Positions 1 to 6,962 of a stretch of 20,184 nt of DNA are shown piece by piece. Position numbers and translations under genes: made by a program. The DNA lies in contig JAZUBN010000015.1 of the NCBI GenBank assembly GCA_045638565.1, positions 1 to 20,184 on the forward strand, given 5' to 3'. The first letter of the stretch is position 1, and each line of letters opens with the position of its first letter. The DNA is from SIG471 sp045638565. Lineage in GTDB: Bacteria > Bacillota > Clostridia > Oscillospirales > Butyricicoccaceae. A model generated the notes under the pieces. That model was not told the DNA's origin. It did no database searches and was given only the letters and a program-made list of their open reading frames with translations.

Positions 1-10
1 CTTGTGTAAA

Positions 11-43
11 GGGAGGGGGACCATCGGAACGATGGTGGAGGGG
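11..43 (+). repeat. G-rich hairpin repeat, copy A
   Basis: A GGGAGG-type block is followed by a perfect hairpin, ACCATCG (20-26), loop GAA, CGATGGT (30-36), and then GGAGGGG (37-43). The same architecture recurs at 80-127 and 15028-15073 with a different stem sequence. It is non-coding. It probably belongs to a dispersed intergenic repeat family, but only three copies are visible here, so the family assignment is an inference. Confidence 0.6.
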
Positions 44-79
44 TAGTATGAACCTTGATTTATTATATCCACCCCCTTA

Positions 80-127
80 CCTCCCTCTGACGAGGGAGGT
101 GGCATCGCTGTGCGATGACGGAGGGAG
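80..127 (+). repeat. G-rich hairpin repeat, copy B
   Basis: This copy is more complete than copy A. CCTCCCTC (80-87), loop TGAC and GAGGGAGG (92-99) form a first hairpin. CATCGC (103-108), loop TGT and GCGATG (112-117) form a second, followed by ACGGAGGGAG. The flanking G-rich blocks match copies A and C, while the second stem differs in sequence but stays perfectly paired. Confidence 0.65.
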
Positions 128-141
128 AGAAATACGAAACC

Positions 142-170
142 TTGACTAATCCCCATAACAAGAGTATAAT
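142..170 (+). promoter_or_regulatory. sigma-A-type promoter for the EcsC-like gene
   Basis: TTGACT (142-147) and TATAAT (165-170) are separated by 17 bases. This predicts a start near 177 and a leader of about 65 bases before the gene at 243. Confidence 0.75.
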
Positions 171-242
171 TTTAATATAAATAATAACCTCGCGAAATTT
201 ACAAGCACCATTACGAAAGCTTAAAAAACGGAGGATAAGATT

Positions 243-1157
243 ATGAGCGAAAAGACTAACACATCATTGGTAGAAGTTATTAAAACAGCTATACAGATTC
301 CAGGTGTAAAAGTAGACAGAGAATTATTCCTGAGAGAACAATTCAAAGGTAAAAGTCTGGATATCATTGAAAGAATAATTTCAGAAGGACCAGTAAATGC
401 ACAGTGCACAAGAGCAGAGTTGAAAAAAATTGCACAGAGAATAGTCAATGACAGAACATTAAAGTCAACAGGTGCTTCTTTTATGGCAGGTTTGCCAGGT
501 GGACTTGCGATGGCTGCAACTATTCCAGCGGACATTTTGCAATTTTATGGAGTTGCTTTGCGTATGGCACAGGAAATAGCTTATATTTATGGTGAACCTG
601 ATTTGTGGACAGATGGCCTAGTAGATGATGAAAGAGTTACTAATCAGTTGATTTTGTATTGCGGTGTAATGTTTGGGGTTTCGGGCGCATCGGCAACTAT
701 CAGAGTTTTATCTTCTCAGTTAGCCAAACAAGCTTTGAAAAAATTACCGCAAAAAGCACTTACAAAAACTGTGTACTACCCAATAGTTAAGTCAATAGCA
801 AAAGTATTGGGTGCAAAAATGACAAAAGAGGTATTTGCTAAAGGCGTTTCGAAGGCAATACCTATAGTTGGCGGAGTGGTTTCCGGCGGACTTACATTTG
901 CTACAATGAAACCAATGGGTGGTCGATTGATAGATGCGTTTGATGAAGCACATTTCGATTATACTCAAAGTGAGTTTGAAGCAGATTGGAAAGAAATTTC
1001 GGAAACAGAAAATAATGCAGAAGAAAAAAATATGGCTGCTGAAGATAAAACATCTGTGATGGATGAAATCAAAAAAGCGAAAGAACTCCATGATTTGGGT
1101 GTTATTACAGATGAAGAGTTTACAGAAATAAAAGTAAAGCTTATTGCTAAATTGTAG
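243..1157 (+). CDS. EcsC-like protein with C-terminal SHOCT domain
   Basis: A 304-residue protein of unknown precise role. Residues about 75-240 resemble the EcsC protein family: a glycine-rich hydrophobic stretch (GLPGGLAMAATIPADI, 83-98) is followed by an amphipathic helix ending in AYIYG, and there is a second glycine/hydrophobic patch at 200-225. Residues 272-304 match the short SHOCT domain (ELHDLGVITDEEF, then K and L), usually found at the ends of otherwise unrelated bacterial proteins and thought to mediate oligomerisation. No signal peptide is seen. The hydrophobic patches could touch the membrane. The start follows a GGAGG at 230-234. Codon use is rich in AGA and AAA and poor in CTC, unlike the neighbours, and the gene has its own promoter next to repeat copies. 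It may have been acquired. Family assignment is from memory of motifs. Confidence 0.6.
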   Translation: MSEKTNTSLVEVIKTAIQIPGVKVDRELFLREQFKGKSLDIIERIISEGPVNAQCTRAELKKIAQRIVNDRTLKSTGASFMAGLPGGLAMAATIPADILQFYGVALRMAQEIAYIYGEPDLWTDGLVDDERVTNQLILYCGVMFGVSGASATIRVLSSQLAKQALKKLPQKALTKTVYYPIVKSIAKVLGAKMTKEVFAKGVSKAIPIVGGVVSGGLTFATMKPMGGRLIDAFDEAHFDYTQSEFEADWKEISETENNAEEKNMAAEDKTSVMDEIKKAKELHDLGVITDEEFTEIKVKLIAKL

Positions 1158-1167
1158 AATAGTGTAG

Positions 1168-1189
1168 GGGCGGGTTTCCATGCCCGCCC
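1168..1189. repeat. GC-rich palindromic hairpin
   Basis: GGGCGGG (1168-1174), an 8-base loop and CCCGCCC (1183-1189) form a perfect 7-bp stem just after the EcsC-like gene. Only a weak T-rich tail (CTTAATTT) follows, so it is at best an imperfect terminator. The inverted GC-rich form resembles dispersed intergenic palindromes, but there is only one copy in this window. Confidence 0.5.
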
Positions 1190-1222
1190 GCTTAATTTAA
1201 CACCCCACCAAAGGAGTACCTT

Positions 1223-1633
1223 ATGATAAGACCAATTATGAAAAATGTGATGTTTCTGGCGCAGAAGTCGGAAATAGCAACACCTGACGATATGAATATT
1301 GTCCGTGACCTGCTGGACACCCTCAAAGCCAATGAAGACGGCTGTGTCGGCATGGCGGCCAATATGATTGGCGTTAAAAAGCGCATCATCGCCGTCAATA
1401 TGGGTTTTGCAAATGTGCCGATGATTAACCCTGTCATCGTTGCAAAAAGCGGCGAATATGAAACTGAGGAAGGCTGTCTTTCCCTCGTCGGTGTCCGCAA
1501 AACAAAGCGCTATGAGAAAATCGAAGTGGAATATTTTGACATAAACTGGGAAAAACAGAAAGGCACATTCACAGGCTGGACAGCACAGATTATCCAGCAC
1601 GAATGTGACCACCTCGAAGGCATAATCATATAA
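1223..1633 (+). CDS. def: peptide deformylase family protein (short, Asn variant)
   Basis: Peptide deformylase removes the formyl group from the N-terminal methionine of new proteins in the cytoplasm. All three motifs are present in 136 residues: motif I GCVGMAAN (40-47), motif II EGCLS (83-87, Cys85 a metal ligand) and motif III HECDH (126-130, His126/His130 ligands with Glu127 the general base). Canonical motif I ends in Gln, which helps hold the scissile carbonyl; here it is Asn47. The protein is also shorter than usual (about 150-190) and stops right after motif III, so it lacks the C-terminal helix. This fits a Firmicutes side-branch of the family, so activity is uncertain and a canonical def probably exists elsewhere. 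Start chosen after AAGGAG at 1211-1216. No promoter is obvious in the gap. The aldo/keto reductase follows 22 bases downstream and may share its transcript. Confidence 0.85.
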   Translation: MIRPIMKNVMFLAQKSEIATPDDMNIVRDLLDTLKANEDGCVGMAANMIGVKKRIIAVNMGFANVPMINPVIVAKSGEYETEEGCLSLVGVRKTKRYEKIEVEYFDINWEKQKGTFTGWTAQIIQHECDHLEGIII

Positions 1634-1655
1634 CCTCACCTGAAAGGAGCATCCT

Positions 1656-2831
1656 ATGCAATACCGCAACGATAAATACGGCAATCCGATTTCCGTCCTC
1701 GGCTATGGCTGTATGCGATTTACTCAAAAAATGGGTGTCGACATCGATAAAGCCGAAAAGGAAATTATGGAAGCTATCAATGGCGGAGTAAATTATTTCG
1801 ACACCGCATACATATATCCGGGCAGTGAGGCCGCCCTCGGCAAAATCCTCGAGCGCAATAATGTGCGTAATAAGGTCAATATTGCTACAAAACTGCCTCA
1901 TTATCTTATAAAATCCAAAGAAGGCATTGAAAAAATCTTCAATGAAGAGCTTGAACGTCTCCGCACAGACCATGTGGATTATTACCTGATGCATATGCTG
2001 TCAGATGTAAAAACCTGGGAAAGACTCAAGTCTCTCGGCATTGAAGAATGGATTCGTGAGAAAAAGCAGAGCGGTCAGATTCGTCAGATAGGCTTTTCAT
2101 ATCACGGCAATTCCGATATGTTCTGCCAGCTTATCGATGCCTATGACTGGGATTTCTGCCAGATTCAGTATAACTATCTCGACGAAAACTCCCAGGCGGG
2201 CAGATGCGGCCTCAATCACGCCCATTCCAAAGGTATTCCTGTCGTAATTATGGAGCCTCTCCGCGGCGGCAAACTGGTCAATAATCTGCCGGATAAGGCG
2301 AAAAAGCTGTTCAATGACTATCCTGTAAAGCGCACTCCTGCCGAGTGGGCATTCCGCTGGCTCTGGGATCAGGAGGGCGTAACCTGTGTGCTTTCCGGTA
2401 TGAACTCTCTCCAGATGGTGCAGGAAAATGTGAAAAATGCCGCTACAAGTAAGGTCGGCGAGCTGACCGAAAACGATCAGACATTGCTTAAAAATGTCGT
2501 CGCCGCCATCAATGAAAAGATGAAGGTGGGCTGCACAGGCTGTGGTTACTGTATGCCTTGCCCTAAGCACGTGGATATTCCTGGCACATTCGCCGCATAT
2601 AATAAGCGCTATTCCGATGGCAAAATGACGGCATTCATCGAATATACAATGTGTACTGTTCTCCGTAAGGACTTCACTTCGGCATCAAACTGCGTCGGCT
2701 GCGGCCTTTGTGAACAGCATTGTCCACAGCATATCAATATCCGCGAACAGCTGCAGAATGCAAGAAAAGAGCTGGAAGGTCCGCTTTACAGTGCCGCAAA
2801 AAAGATTCTGCCAAAGATTATGAAGTATTAA
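1656..2831 (+). CDS. aldo/keto reductase with C-terminal double 4Fe-4S domain
   Basis: A 391-residue predicted oxidoreductase of the COG1453 type. Residues 1-280 form the aldo/keto reductase barrel, with the expected tetrad visible: Asp49 and Tyr54 (FDTAYIY), Lys79 (IATKLP) and His113 (YLMH). Residues 291-360 carry two ferredoxin-like cysteine sets: Cys293/296/299/302 (CTGCGYCMPCP) and Cys346/349/352/356 (CVGCGLCEQHCP). The barrel probably uses NAD(P)H on a carbonyl substrate while the clusters pass electrons to or from a ferredoxin-like partner. The substrate is unknown. The protein is cytoplasmic, with no signal peptide. It is preceded by GAAAGGAG and lies 22 bases after the deformylase gene. 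It is followed by a strong terminator, so it ends the unit. Confidence 0.88.
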   Translation: MQYRNDKYGNPISVLGYGCMRFTQKMGVDIDKAEKEIMEAINGGVNYFDTAYIYPGSEAALGKILERNNVRNKVNIATKLPHYLIKSKEGIEKIFNEELERLRTDHVDYYLMHMLSDVKTWERLKSLGIEEWIREKKQSGQIRQIGFSYHGNSDMFCQLIDAYDWDFCQIQYNYLDENSQAGRCGLNHAHSKGIPVVIMEPLRGGKLVNNLPDKAKKLFNDYPVKRTPAEWAFRWLWDQEGVTCVLSGMNSLQMVQENVKNAATSKVGELTENDQTLLKNVVAAINEKMKVGCTGCGYCMPCPKHVDIPGTFAAYNKRYSDGKMTAFIEYTMCTVLRKDFTSASNCVGCGLCEQHCPQHINIREQLQNARKELEGPLYSAAKKILPKIMKY

Positions 2832-2837
2832 AATAAC

Positions 2838-2867
2838 AGAGCCGCTGATTTGTTCAGCGGCTCTTTA
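2838..2867 (+). terminator. rho-independent terminator after the aldo/keto reductase
   Basis: AGAGCCGCTGA (2838-2848), loop TTTGT and TCAGCGGCTCT (2854-2864) form a perfect 11-bp stem. A short T-rich tail follows. Confidence 0.85.
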
Positions 2868-2896
2868 AATTATTTGATAAAACTGCATAAATTTCC

Positions 2897-2925
2897 TTGC
2901 AAAATCATTTTTATAGTGGTATAAT
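2897..2925 (+). promoter_or_regulatory. strong extended -10 promoter for the S10 peptidase
   Basis: TTGCAA (2897-2902), a 17-base spacer and TATAAT (2920-2925). TG at 2917-2918 gives an extended TGnTATAAT -10. The predicted start is near 2932, with a leader of about 35 bases ending in AGGAGG. Confidence 0.8.
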
Positions 2926-2966
2926 TAGCACAGATTAAAACTTATCAAATTCAGGAGGACAATATT

Positions 2967-4406
2967 ATGCTTCTTAAGACTGACGTTTTTACACCTTCCC
3001 GCTTTACAGCTGAAGGCGAAATCGAACTTCGCGGTAACAAGATCCCTTATCACACAGTGTGTGAAGACAACGTATTCTATGATGATGAAGGCAAGGCTCT
3101 TGCTTCCATCTTCTCATATTCCTACTTCCGTTCCGACGTAGAGGACAAGAAGAGCCGTCCTGTTATGTTCTGCTTCAACGGCGGTCCTGGTACATCTTCC
3201 ATGATGGTTCACGCAGGCTTCCTCGGCACAAAGCGCCTTAAGTACGGCGAAGTTGACGATATCGGCCTTCCATTGCCACCATATGAATCTGTTGACAACG
3301 CACAGTGTCTTCTCGACATCGCTGACCTCGTTATTATCGACCCAGTCGGCACAGGTTTCGGCCGTCTCCTCGACGAATCAAAGAGAGATATGTTCTACGG
3401 CATCGAACAGGACGCAGAAGCTATCCTTACATTCATCCAGAAGTGGCTTGCCAAGTATAACAGATGGCAGAGCCCTAAGTATATGTGCGGTGAAAGCTAT
3501 GGCTGTACACGTGCTGCAACAGTAGCAGGTATCGGCTCCACAGGCGCATCTGACCGTGCATACTCCATCGCATTCGATGGTCTTATCCTCATCGGCAACA
3601 CAGTTACAAACGGCACACACTTCGGCGCTGGCAAGATGGTTTATCCTGCAGTTCTCGCATTCCCAACTCTCGCTGCTACACATTGGTATCACAACCACCC
3701 ATCCGAACAGACAGTTGAAGAATTCGTAGCAGAAGCAAAGCAGTTTGCTGATACAGAATATCTCCTTGCTCTTTATCAGGGTGAAAGACTTAAGGGCGAA
3801 GCTCGTGAAAAGATGATCGAAAAGATCATGTACTACACAGGCGTTTCCCGTGAATATCTCATCAAGCGTGAACTCGTTGTTGAAGACGTTGAATTCCGCG
3901 GTGAAGTTTGCCGCAAGCAGGGCAAGAGCGTTGCACGTCTCGACGGCCGTATCACACGTCCACTTTATTCCGGTATGGAAGAAGCTAAGTGGGGCATGCG
4001 TGACGACCCATCCGTAGGTAAGTACGATCCATTCTTCCAGTCTGTACTCGAAGGCGAACTCTTCCCTAAGCTCGGTATCGTAGACTTCGACAGAAACTTC
4101 GTCAACTCCCATAGCCTCTACCTCACATGGAACAACAACATCAAGGGCAGAAACACAGCTCAGTGCCTCTGCGCAGCTATGACAAGAGTACCAGGCATGC
4201 GTACATTCTTCGTAAACGGCTGGTATGATATCTGCACACAGATCGGTATCCTTTATTACACACTCGACCATTCCGGTCTCCCAATGGATCGTGTATTCGT
4301 TAAGGGCTACAAGGCTGGTCATATGGCTTACCTCGGCGAAGACCTCATTCAGGAACTCACAGACGATATGTACAACTTCATTAAGGGTCAGGACCCAACA
4401 AAGTAA
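2967..4406 (+). CDS. serine carboxypeptidase-like hydrolase (peptidase family S10)
   Basis: A 479-residue alpha/beta-hydrolase of the S10 family, which removes C-terminal residues from peptides. Visible landmarks: the oxyanion-hole motif FNGGPGTSS (70-78), nucleophile Ser177 in CGESYGC (174-180), acid Asp421 in NGWYDI (417-422) and His452 in AGHMAY (450-455), in the order and spacing expected. No signal peptide or lipobox is seen, so it probably acts on peptides inside the cell, unlike the vacuolar or secreted eukaryotic members. The start has a near-perfect AGGAGG at 2953-2958. Lys is almost always AAG, Asn AAC and Phe TTC, a bias shared with the gcv genes, and the promoter is strong, so high expression is inferred. 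It is monocistronic between two terminators. True substrate unknown; an esterase role cannot be excluded. Confidence 0.88.
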   Translation: MLLKTDVFTPSRFTAEGEIELRGNKIPYHTVCEDNVFYDDEGKALASIFSYSYFRSDVEDKKSRPVMFCFNGGPGTSSMMVHAGFLGTKRLKYGEVDDIGLPLPPYESVDNAQCLLDIADLVIIDPVGTGFGRLLDESKRDMFYGIEQDAEAILTFIQKWLAKYNRWQSPKYMCGESYGCTRAATVAGIGSTGASDRAYSIAFDGLILIGNTVTNGTHFGAGKMVYPAVLAFPTLAATHWYHNHPSEQTVEEFVAEAKQFADTEYLLALYQGERLKGEAREKMIEKIMYYTGVSREYLIKRELVVEDVEFRGEVCRKQGKSVARLDGRITRPLYSGMEEAKWGMRDDPSVGKYDPFFQSVLEGELFPKLGIVDFDRNFVNSHSLYLTWNNNIKGRNTAQCLCAAMTRVPGMRTFFVNGWYDICTQIGILYYTLDHSGLPMDRVFVKGYKAGHMAYLGEDLIQELTDDMYNFIKGQDPTK

Positions 4407-4422
4407 GTTACATAAAAACTAT

Positions 4423-4449
4423 AAAGCCGTCGGTTTCCGGCGGCTTTTT
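4423..4449 (+). terminator. rho-independent terminator after the S10 peptidase
   Basis: AAAGCCGTCGG (4423-4433), loop TTT and CCGGCGGCTTT (4437-4447) pair over 11 bp with one T-G wobble. A T run follows. Confidence 0.85.
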
Positions 4450-4474
4450 CACGATAATTTAACTTGTCTATAAT
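4446..4474 (+). promoter_or_regulatory. probable promoter of the 4501-6866 operon
   Basis: TATAAT (4469-4474) is a perfect -10. The best -35 at 17-base spacing is only TTTTCA (4446-4451), overlapping the T run of the preceding terminator. An activator or a weak basal level is possible. Confidence 0.5.
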
Positions 4475-4500
4475 ATTGATACAGACAGGAGATTTTCACT

Positions 4501-4989
4501 ATGACAGAGCAATTTTTGCAGAATAATAATCTTAAAGATGAGAACGATATCGATTCGCTTATCGAATTTGCCGCCCTGATAAGAGAACTTGTCAATAACA
4601 GACAGTATGAAAATATAAATCAAATGATCAACTACACACTGGATAACAGTTATCTTGAGGCTTTTTCATGGTGTATGGGAATAATGCAGGAAGAGTTTGA
4701 AAAGGATGACTGCCGGCTTGACAGCTTTGAATGTACCCTCGGTAAATCAATACCGGCATACGATGAGTTTATTAAACGTCTGCAAGTTGACTTTAATGCT
4801 TGCAGCACGGGACTGGAAAAGATATATGATAACCATGGCGAGGTAGAGTCATTCTTCAATATTCTTGTGTATGAAACAGGATTTAAGAATATTTTCCTTA
4901 TTTCTTCGGAGAACTTTGATACAAAAGACAATGATTTTATCCAGTATAAGCTGTCATTTTCCGAAAATGGAAAGGAACCACAACAATGA
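4501..4989 (+). CDS. hypothetical acidic helical protein
   Basis: I do not recognise this 162-residue protein. It is rich in Asp, Glu and Asn, predicted largely helical from its hydrophobic spacing, with scattered cysteines that form no metal motif, no signal peptide and no membrane segment. It has a good ribosome site (AGGAG, 4487-4491) and is the first gene of a tight operon: its TGA overlaps the ATG of the gamma-carbonic-anhydrase-like gene (ATGA, 4986-4989), implying translational coupling. Codon use is mixed, with more AAA and AAT than the highly expressed neighbours. The coupling suggests a cytoplasmic partner or regulator for the downstream proteins, but nothing in the sequence proves it. 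Confidence 0.8.
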   Translation: MTEQFLQNNNLKDENDIDSLIEFAALIRELVNNRQYENINQMINYTLDNSYLEAFSWCMGIMQEEFEKDDCRLDSFECTLGKSIPAYDEFIKRLQVDFNACSTGLEKIYDNHGEVESFFNILVYETGFKNIFLISSENFDTKDNDFIQYKLSFSENGKEPQQ

Positions 4990-5501
4990 TAATCAACTTT
5001 AGAAATAAATCACCGGATATTCATAAGAGATGCTTCATTGCTCCAAACGCAACAGTTCTCGGTGGTGTAAAAATGGATGAAAATGCCACAGTCTGGTACG
5101 GCGCAGTTTTGCGCGGCGACGGCAGTGAAATAATCATCGGTAAAAACTCAAATATTCAGGATAACGCAACCGTCCACTGCGACCCTGATTTCCCTGTTGT
5201 GATCGGTGAAAATGTCACAGTAGGGCACAATGCCATAATCCACGGATGTACTATAAATAATAATGTAATGGTCGGTATGGGCGCAACAGTCCTTAACGGC
5301 GCTGTCGTCGGCGAAGGCTCGATAATCGGCGCAGGCGCTCTCGTCCGCGAAGGTCAGATTATCCCTGAAAACTCCCTCGTCATCGGTCTTCCTGCAAAGG
5401 TGGTCAAGGAAACAACAGAAGAACAGCGCAAGTCAATCCTTGAAAATGCCGAACACTATGTCGCCCTCGGCAGAGAGCATAAAGAGGCAAATAATGGATA
5501 A
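4986..5501 (+). CDS. gamma-carbonic anhydrase family hexapeptide-repeat protein
   Basis: A 171-residue left-handed beta-helix protein of the YrdA/PaaY/gamma-carbonic anhydrase group. Hexapeptide repeats run from about 15 to 135 (for example VVIGENVTVGHNAIIHG), followed by a C-terminal helix. The three metal-ligand histidines are at the expected spacing: His64 (TVHCD), His81 (VGHNA) and His86 (IIHG). Family members form trimers with zinc (or iron) at the subunit interfaces. Some hydrate CO2; many have no measured activity, and others may act on CoA thioesters. The ligands are intact here, but the proton-shuttle acidic loop of the archaeal Cam enzyme is not evident. The gene is coupled by ATGA to the upstream hypothetical and overlaps the next gene by 8 bases. 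Confidence 0.88.
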   Translation: MIINFRNKSPDIHKRCFIAPNATVLGGVKMDENATVWYGAVLRGDGSEIIIGKNSNIQDNATVHCDPDFPVVIGENVTVGHNAIIHGCTINNNVMVGMGATVLNGAVVGEGSIIGAGALVREGQIIPENSLVIGLPAKVVKETTEEQRKSILENAEHYVALGREHKEANNG

Positions 5502-6183
5502 GCTTCGTGAAGAATTATTCGAAGTGCTTCGTGAAAAGGGTGCAAAGCTGATGGGCATCGGCAATCTTGGAGGTATCGTCACAGGCGATATGAAAATCGG
5601 CATTTCTGTGGCTGTGCCCGTGCCTGCCCATATAGTCGAAAACCTCAAGACGGCGCCGACTATGGAATATTACCATATGTATCAGACACTCAATGCCCGG
5701 CTCGACGAGATAGTGACAGCAGGCGCCGAGTTTCTCGCCTCCAAAGGCTATAAAGCTCAGGCGAATACGACAAAAATTGTAAAATCGGATGAAAACTGGG
5801 AAACACCGCTTCCGCATAAAACTGTGGCAACAAGGGCAGGGCTTGGCTGGATTGGCAAAAACTGCCTGCTTATCACAGAAACATTCGGCGGAGCACAGCG
5901 CATTTCAAGCCTTATAACCGATGCTCCTCTCACTTGCGATGAGCCGATAAATGAAAGTCGATGCGGCGAATGCAAAGTCTGTGTCGATAAATGTCCGGGC
6001 AAGGCTCTGCACAATACATTGTGGACAGCAGGAATGAAAAGGGAAGAGATATTCGACAAGGTGATTTGCAAAAAGGCACAGGAAATGCAGATGGAAAAGG
6101 CTACAGGGCTTAAAACAGACCTTTGCGGAATGTGCTATGCCGTCTGCCCGTACACACAAAAATATTTGAAAACGGAGAAATAA
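5494..6183 (+). CDS. short QueG-like 4Fe-4S protein, first of a tandem pair
   Basis: A 229-residue relative of epoxyqueuosine reductase (COG1600). A family signature, TRAGLGWIGKN (113-123), precedes two iron-sulfur sets: Cys157/160/163/167 (CGECKVCVDKCP) and Cys192 with Cys211/214/218 (CGMCYAVCP). True QueG is over 300 residues, uses cobalamin and performs the last step of queuosine synthesis. Here the N-terminal domain is trimmed, the usual RDYH-type catalytic stretch appears only as MEYYHM (58-63) without its Asp, and there is no C-terminal HEAT part. I therefore infer an electron-transfer or redox role rather than QueG activity. The start is set at 5494 because AAAGAGG lies 7 bases upstream and the next paralogue begins the same way. 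An earlier in-frame ATG at 5440 lies inside the preceding gene. Confidence 0.75.
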   Translation: MDKLREELFEVLREKGAKLMGIGNLGGIVTGDMKIGISVAVPVPAHIVENLKTAPTMEYYHMYQTLNARLDEIVTAGAEFLASKGYKAQANTTKIVKSDENWETPLPHKTVATRAGLGWIGKNCLLITETFGGAQRISSLITDAPLTCDEPINESRCGECKVCVDKCPGKALHNTLWTAGMKREEIFDKVICKKAQEMQMEKATGLKTDLCGMCYAVCPYTQKYLKTEK

Positions 6184-6185
6184 AT

Positions 6186-6866
6186 ATGAGCGAACTCAAG
6201 AAAGAATTATTTGAAATACTCATGGCAAGCGGCGCCGAAAAGGTTGGCGTTGCCGATATTGAAGGTATTCTCGATACAGATATGAAGCGCGGCATTTCCA
6301 TGGTATTGCATATACCTGTCGAAGTTGTGGAACAGCTCCGCGACCATCCTACAGAAGAAACACAGGCAGCTTATGCCGCATTCAGACCTAAGTTTGAGCC
6401 TATCGTCAAGGCGGGCGTGGATTTCCTCAAGTCAAAAGGCTATAATGTCATCACAGATATGCTGGGCGACAAGCCTATTCCAAACAAGATTGTGGCAACA
6501 CGTGCAGGCATCGGCTGGGTTGGCAAGAATAACATCGTTGTCACAAAGGAATTCGGCAGCGCAATCCGCCTTGCGACTATCCTTACAGATGCTCCTCTCG
6601 AAGCTGATGAGCCAATTACAGAAAGCCAGTGCGGCGCTTGTGACCTCTGCGTGAGAAACTGTCCTGCAAAGGCGCTTACAGGCAAGCTCTGGGAGCCAGG
6701 TCTTGCATTCGGTGAGCTCCACAGCATTGACAAGTGCCGTGGATTTGCTCAGGAAAGAAAGGAAAAAGACCCATACTACGCAAATATCGGTATGTGCGGC
6801 AAGTGCTACGCAGTATGTACATATACACAGGCATACCACAACAGACTCAAAAAGGAAAATCAATAA
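6186..6866 (+). CDS. short QueG-like 4Fe-4S protein, second of a tandem pair
   Basis: A 226-residue paralogue of the preceding gene, which ends 2 bases upstream. The two share the N-terminal pattern (KELFEILMASGAEKVG here), TRAGIGWVGKN (105-115) and both cysteine sets: Cys149/152/155/159 (CGACDLCVRNCP) and Cys184 with Cys204/207/211 (CGKCYAVC). The last set lacks the usual Pro after Cys211 (Thr instead). The region matching the QueG catalytic stretch reads AAYAAF and has no Asp or His. Codon use is more biased (AAG, CTC) than in the first copy, so the two copies may differ in expression or age. Start at 6186 after GGAG (6174-6177). The tandem layout suggests a heterodimer, or duplication with divergence. 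Last gene before a terminator. Confidence 0.75.
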   Translation: MSELKKELFEILMASGAEKVGVADIEGILDTDMKRGISMVLHIPVEVVEQLRDHPTEETQAAYAAFRPKFEPIVKAGVDFLKSKGYNVITDMLGDKPIPNKIVATRAGIGWVGKNNIVVTKEFGSAIRLATILTDAPLEADEPITESQCGACDLCVRNCPAKALTGKLWEPGLAFGELHSIDKCRGFAQERKEKDPYYANIGMCGKCYAVCTYTQAYHNRLKKENQ

Positions 6867-6875
6867 ATAAAGCAG

Positions 6876-6904
6876 AAAAGCGCTGACATAATGTCGGCGC
6901 TTTT
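6876..6904 (+). terminator. rho-independent terminator after the QueG-like pair
   Basis: AAAAGCGCTGAC (6876-6887), loop ATAAT and GTCGGCGCTTTT (6893-6904) form a 12-bp stem with one T-G wobble. The A and T arms could let it work in both directions between the convergent genes here. Confidence 0.85.
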
Positions 6905-6962
6905 CTTATGGTGGGTATTATTGCGGTATACACCGCTTTGTGAAAAGAAAGAATATGGGCGT

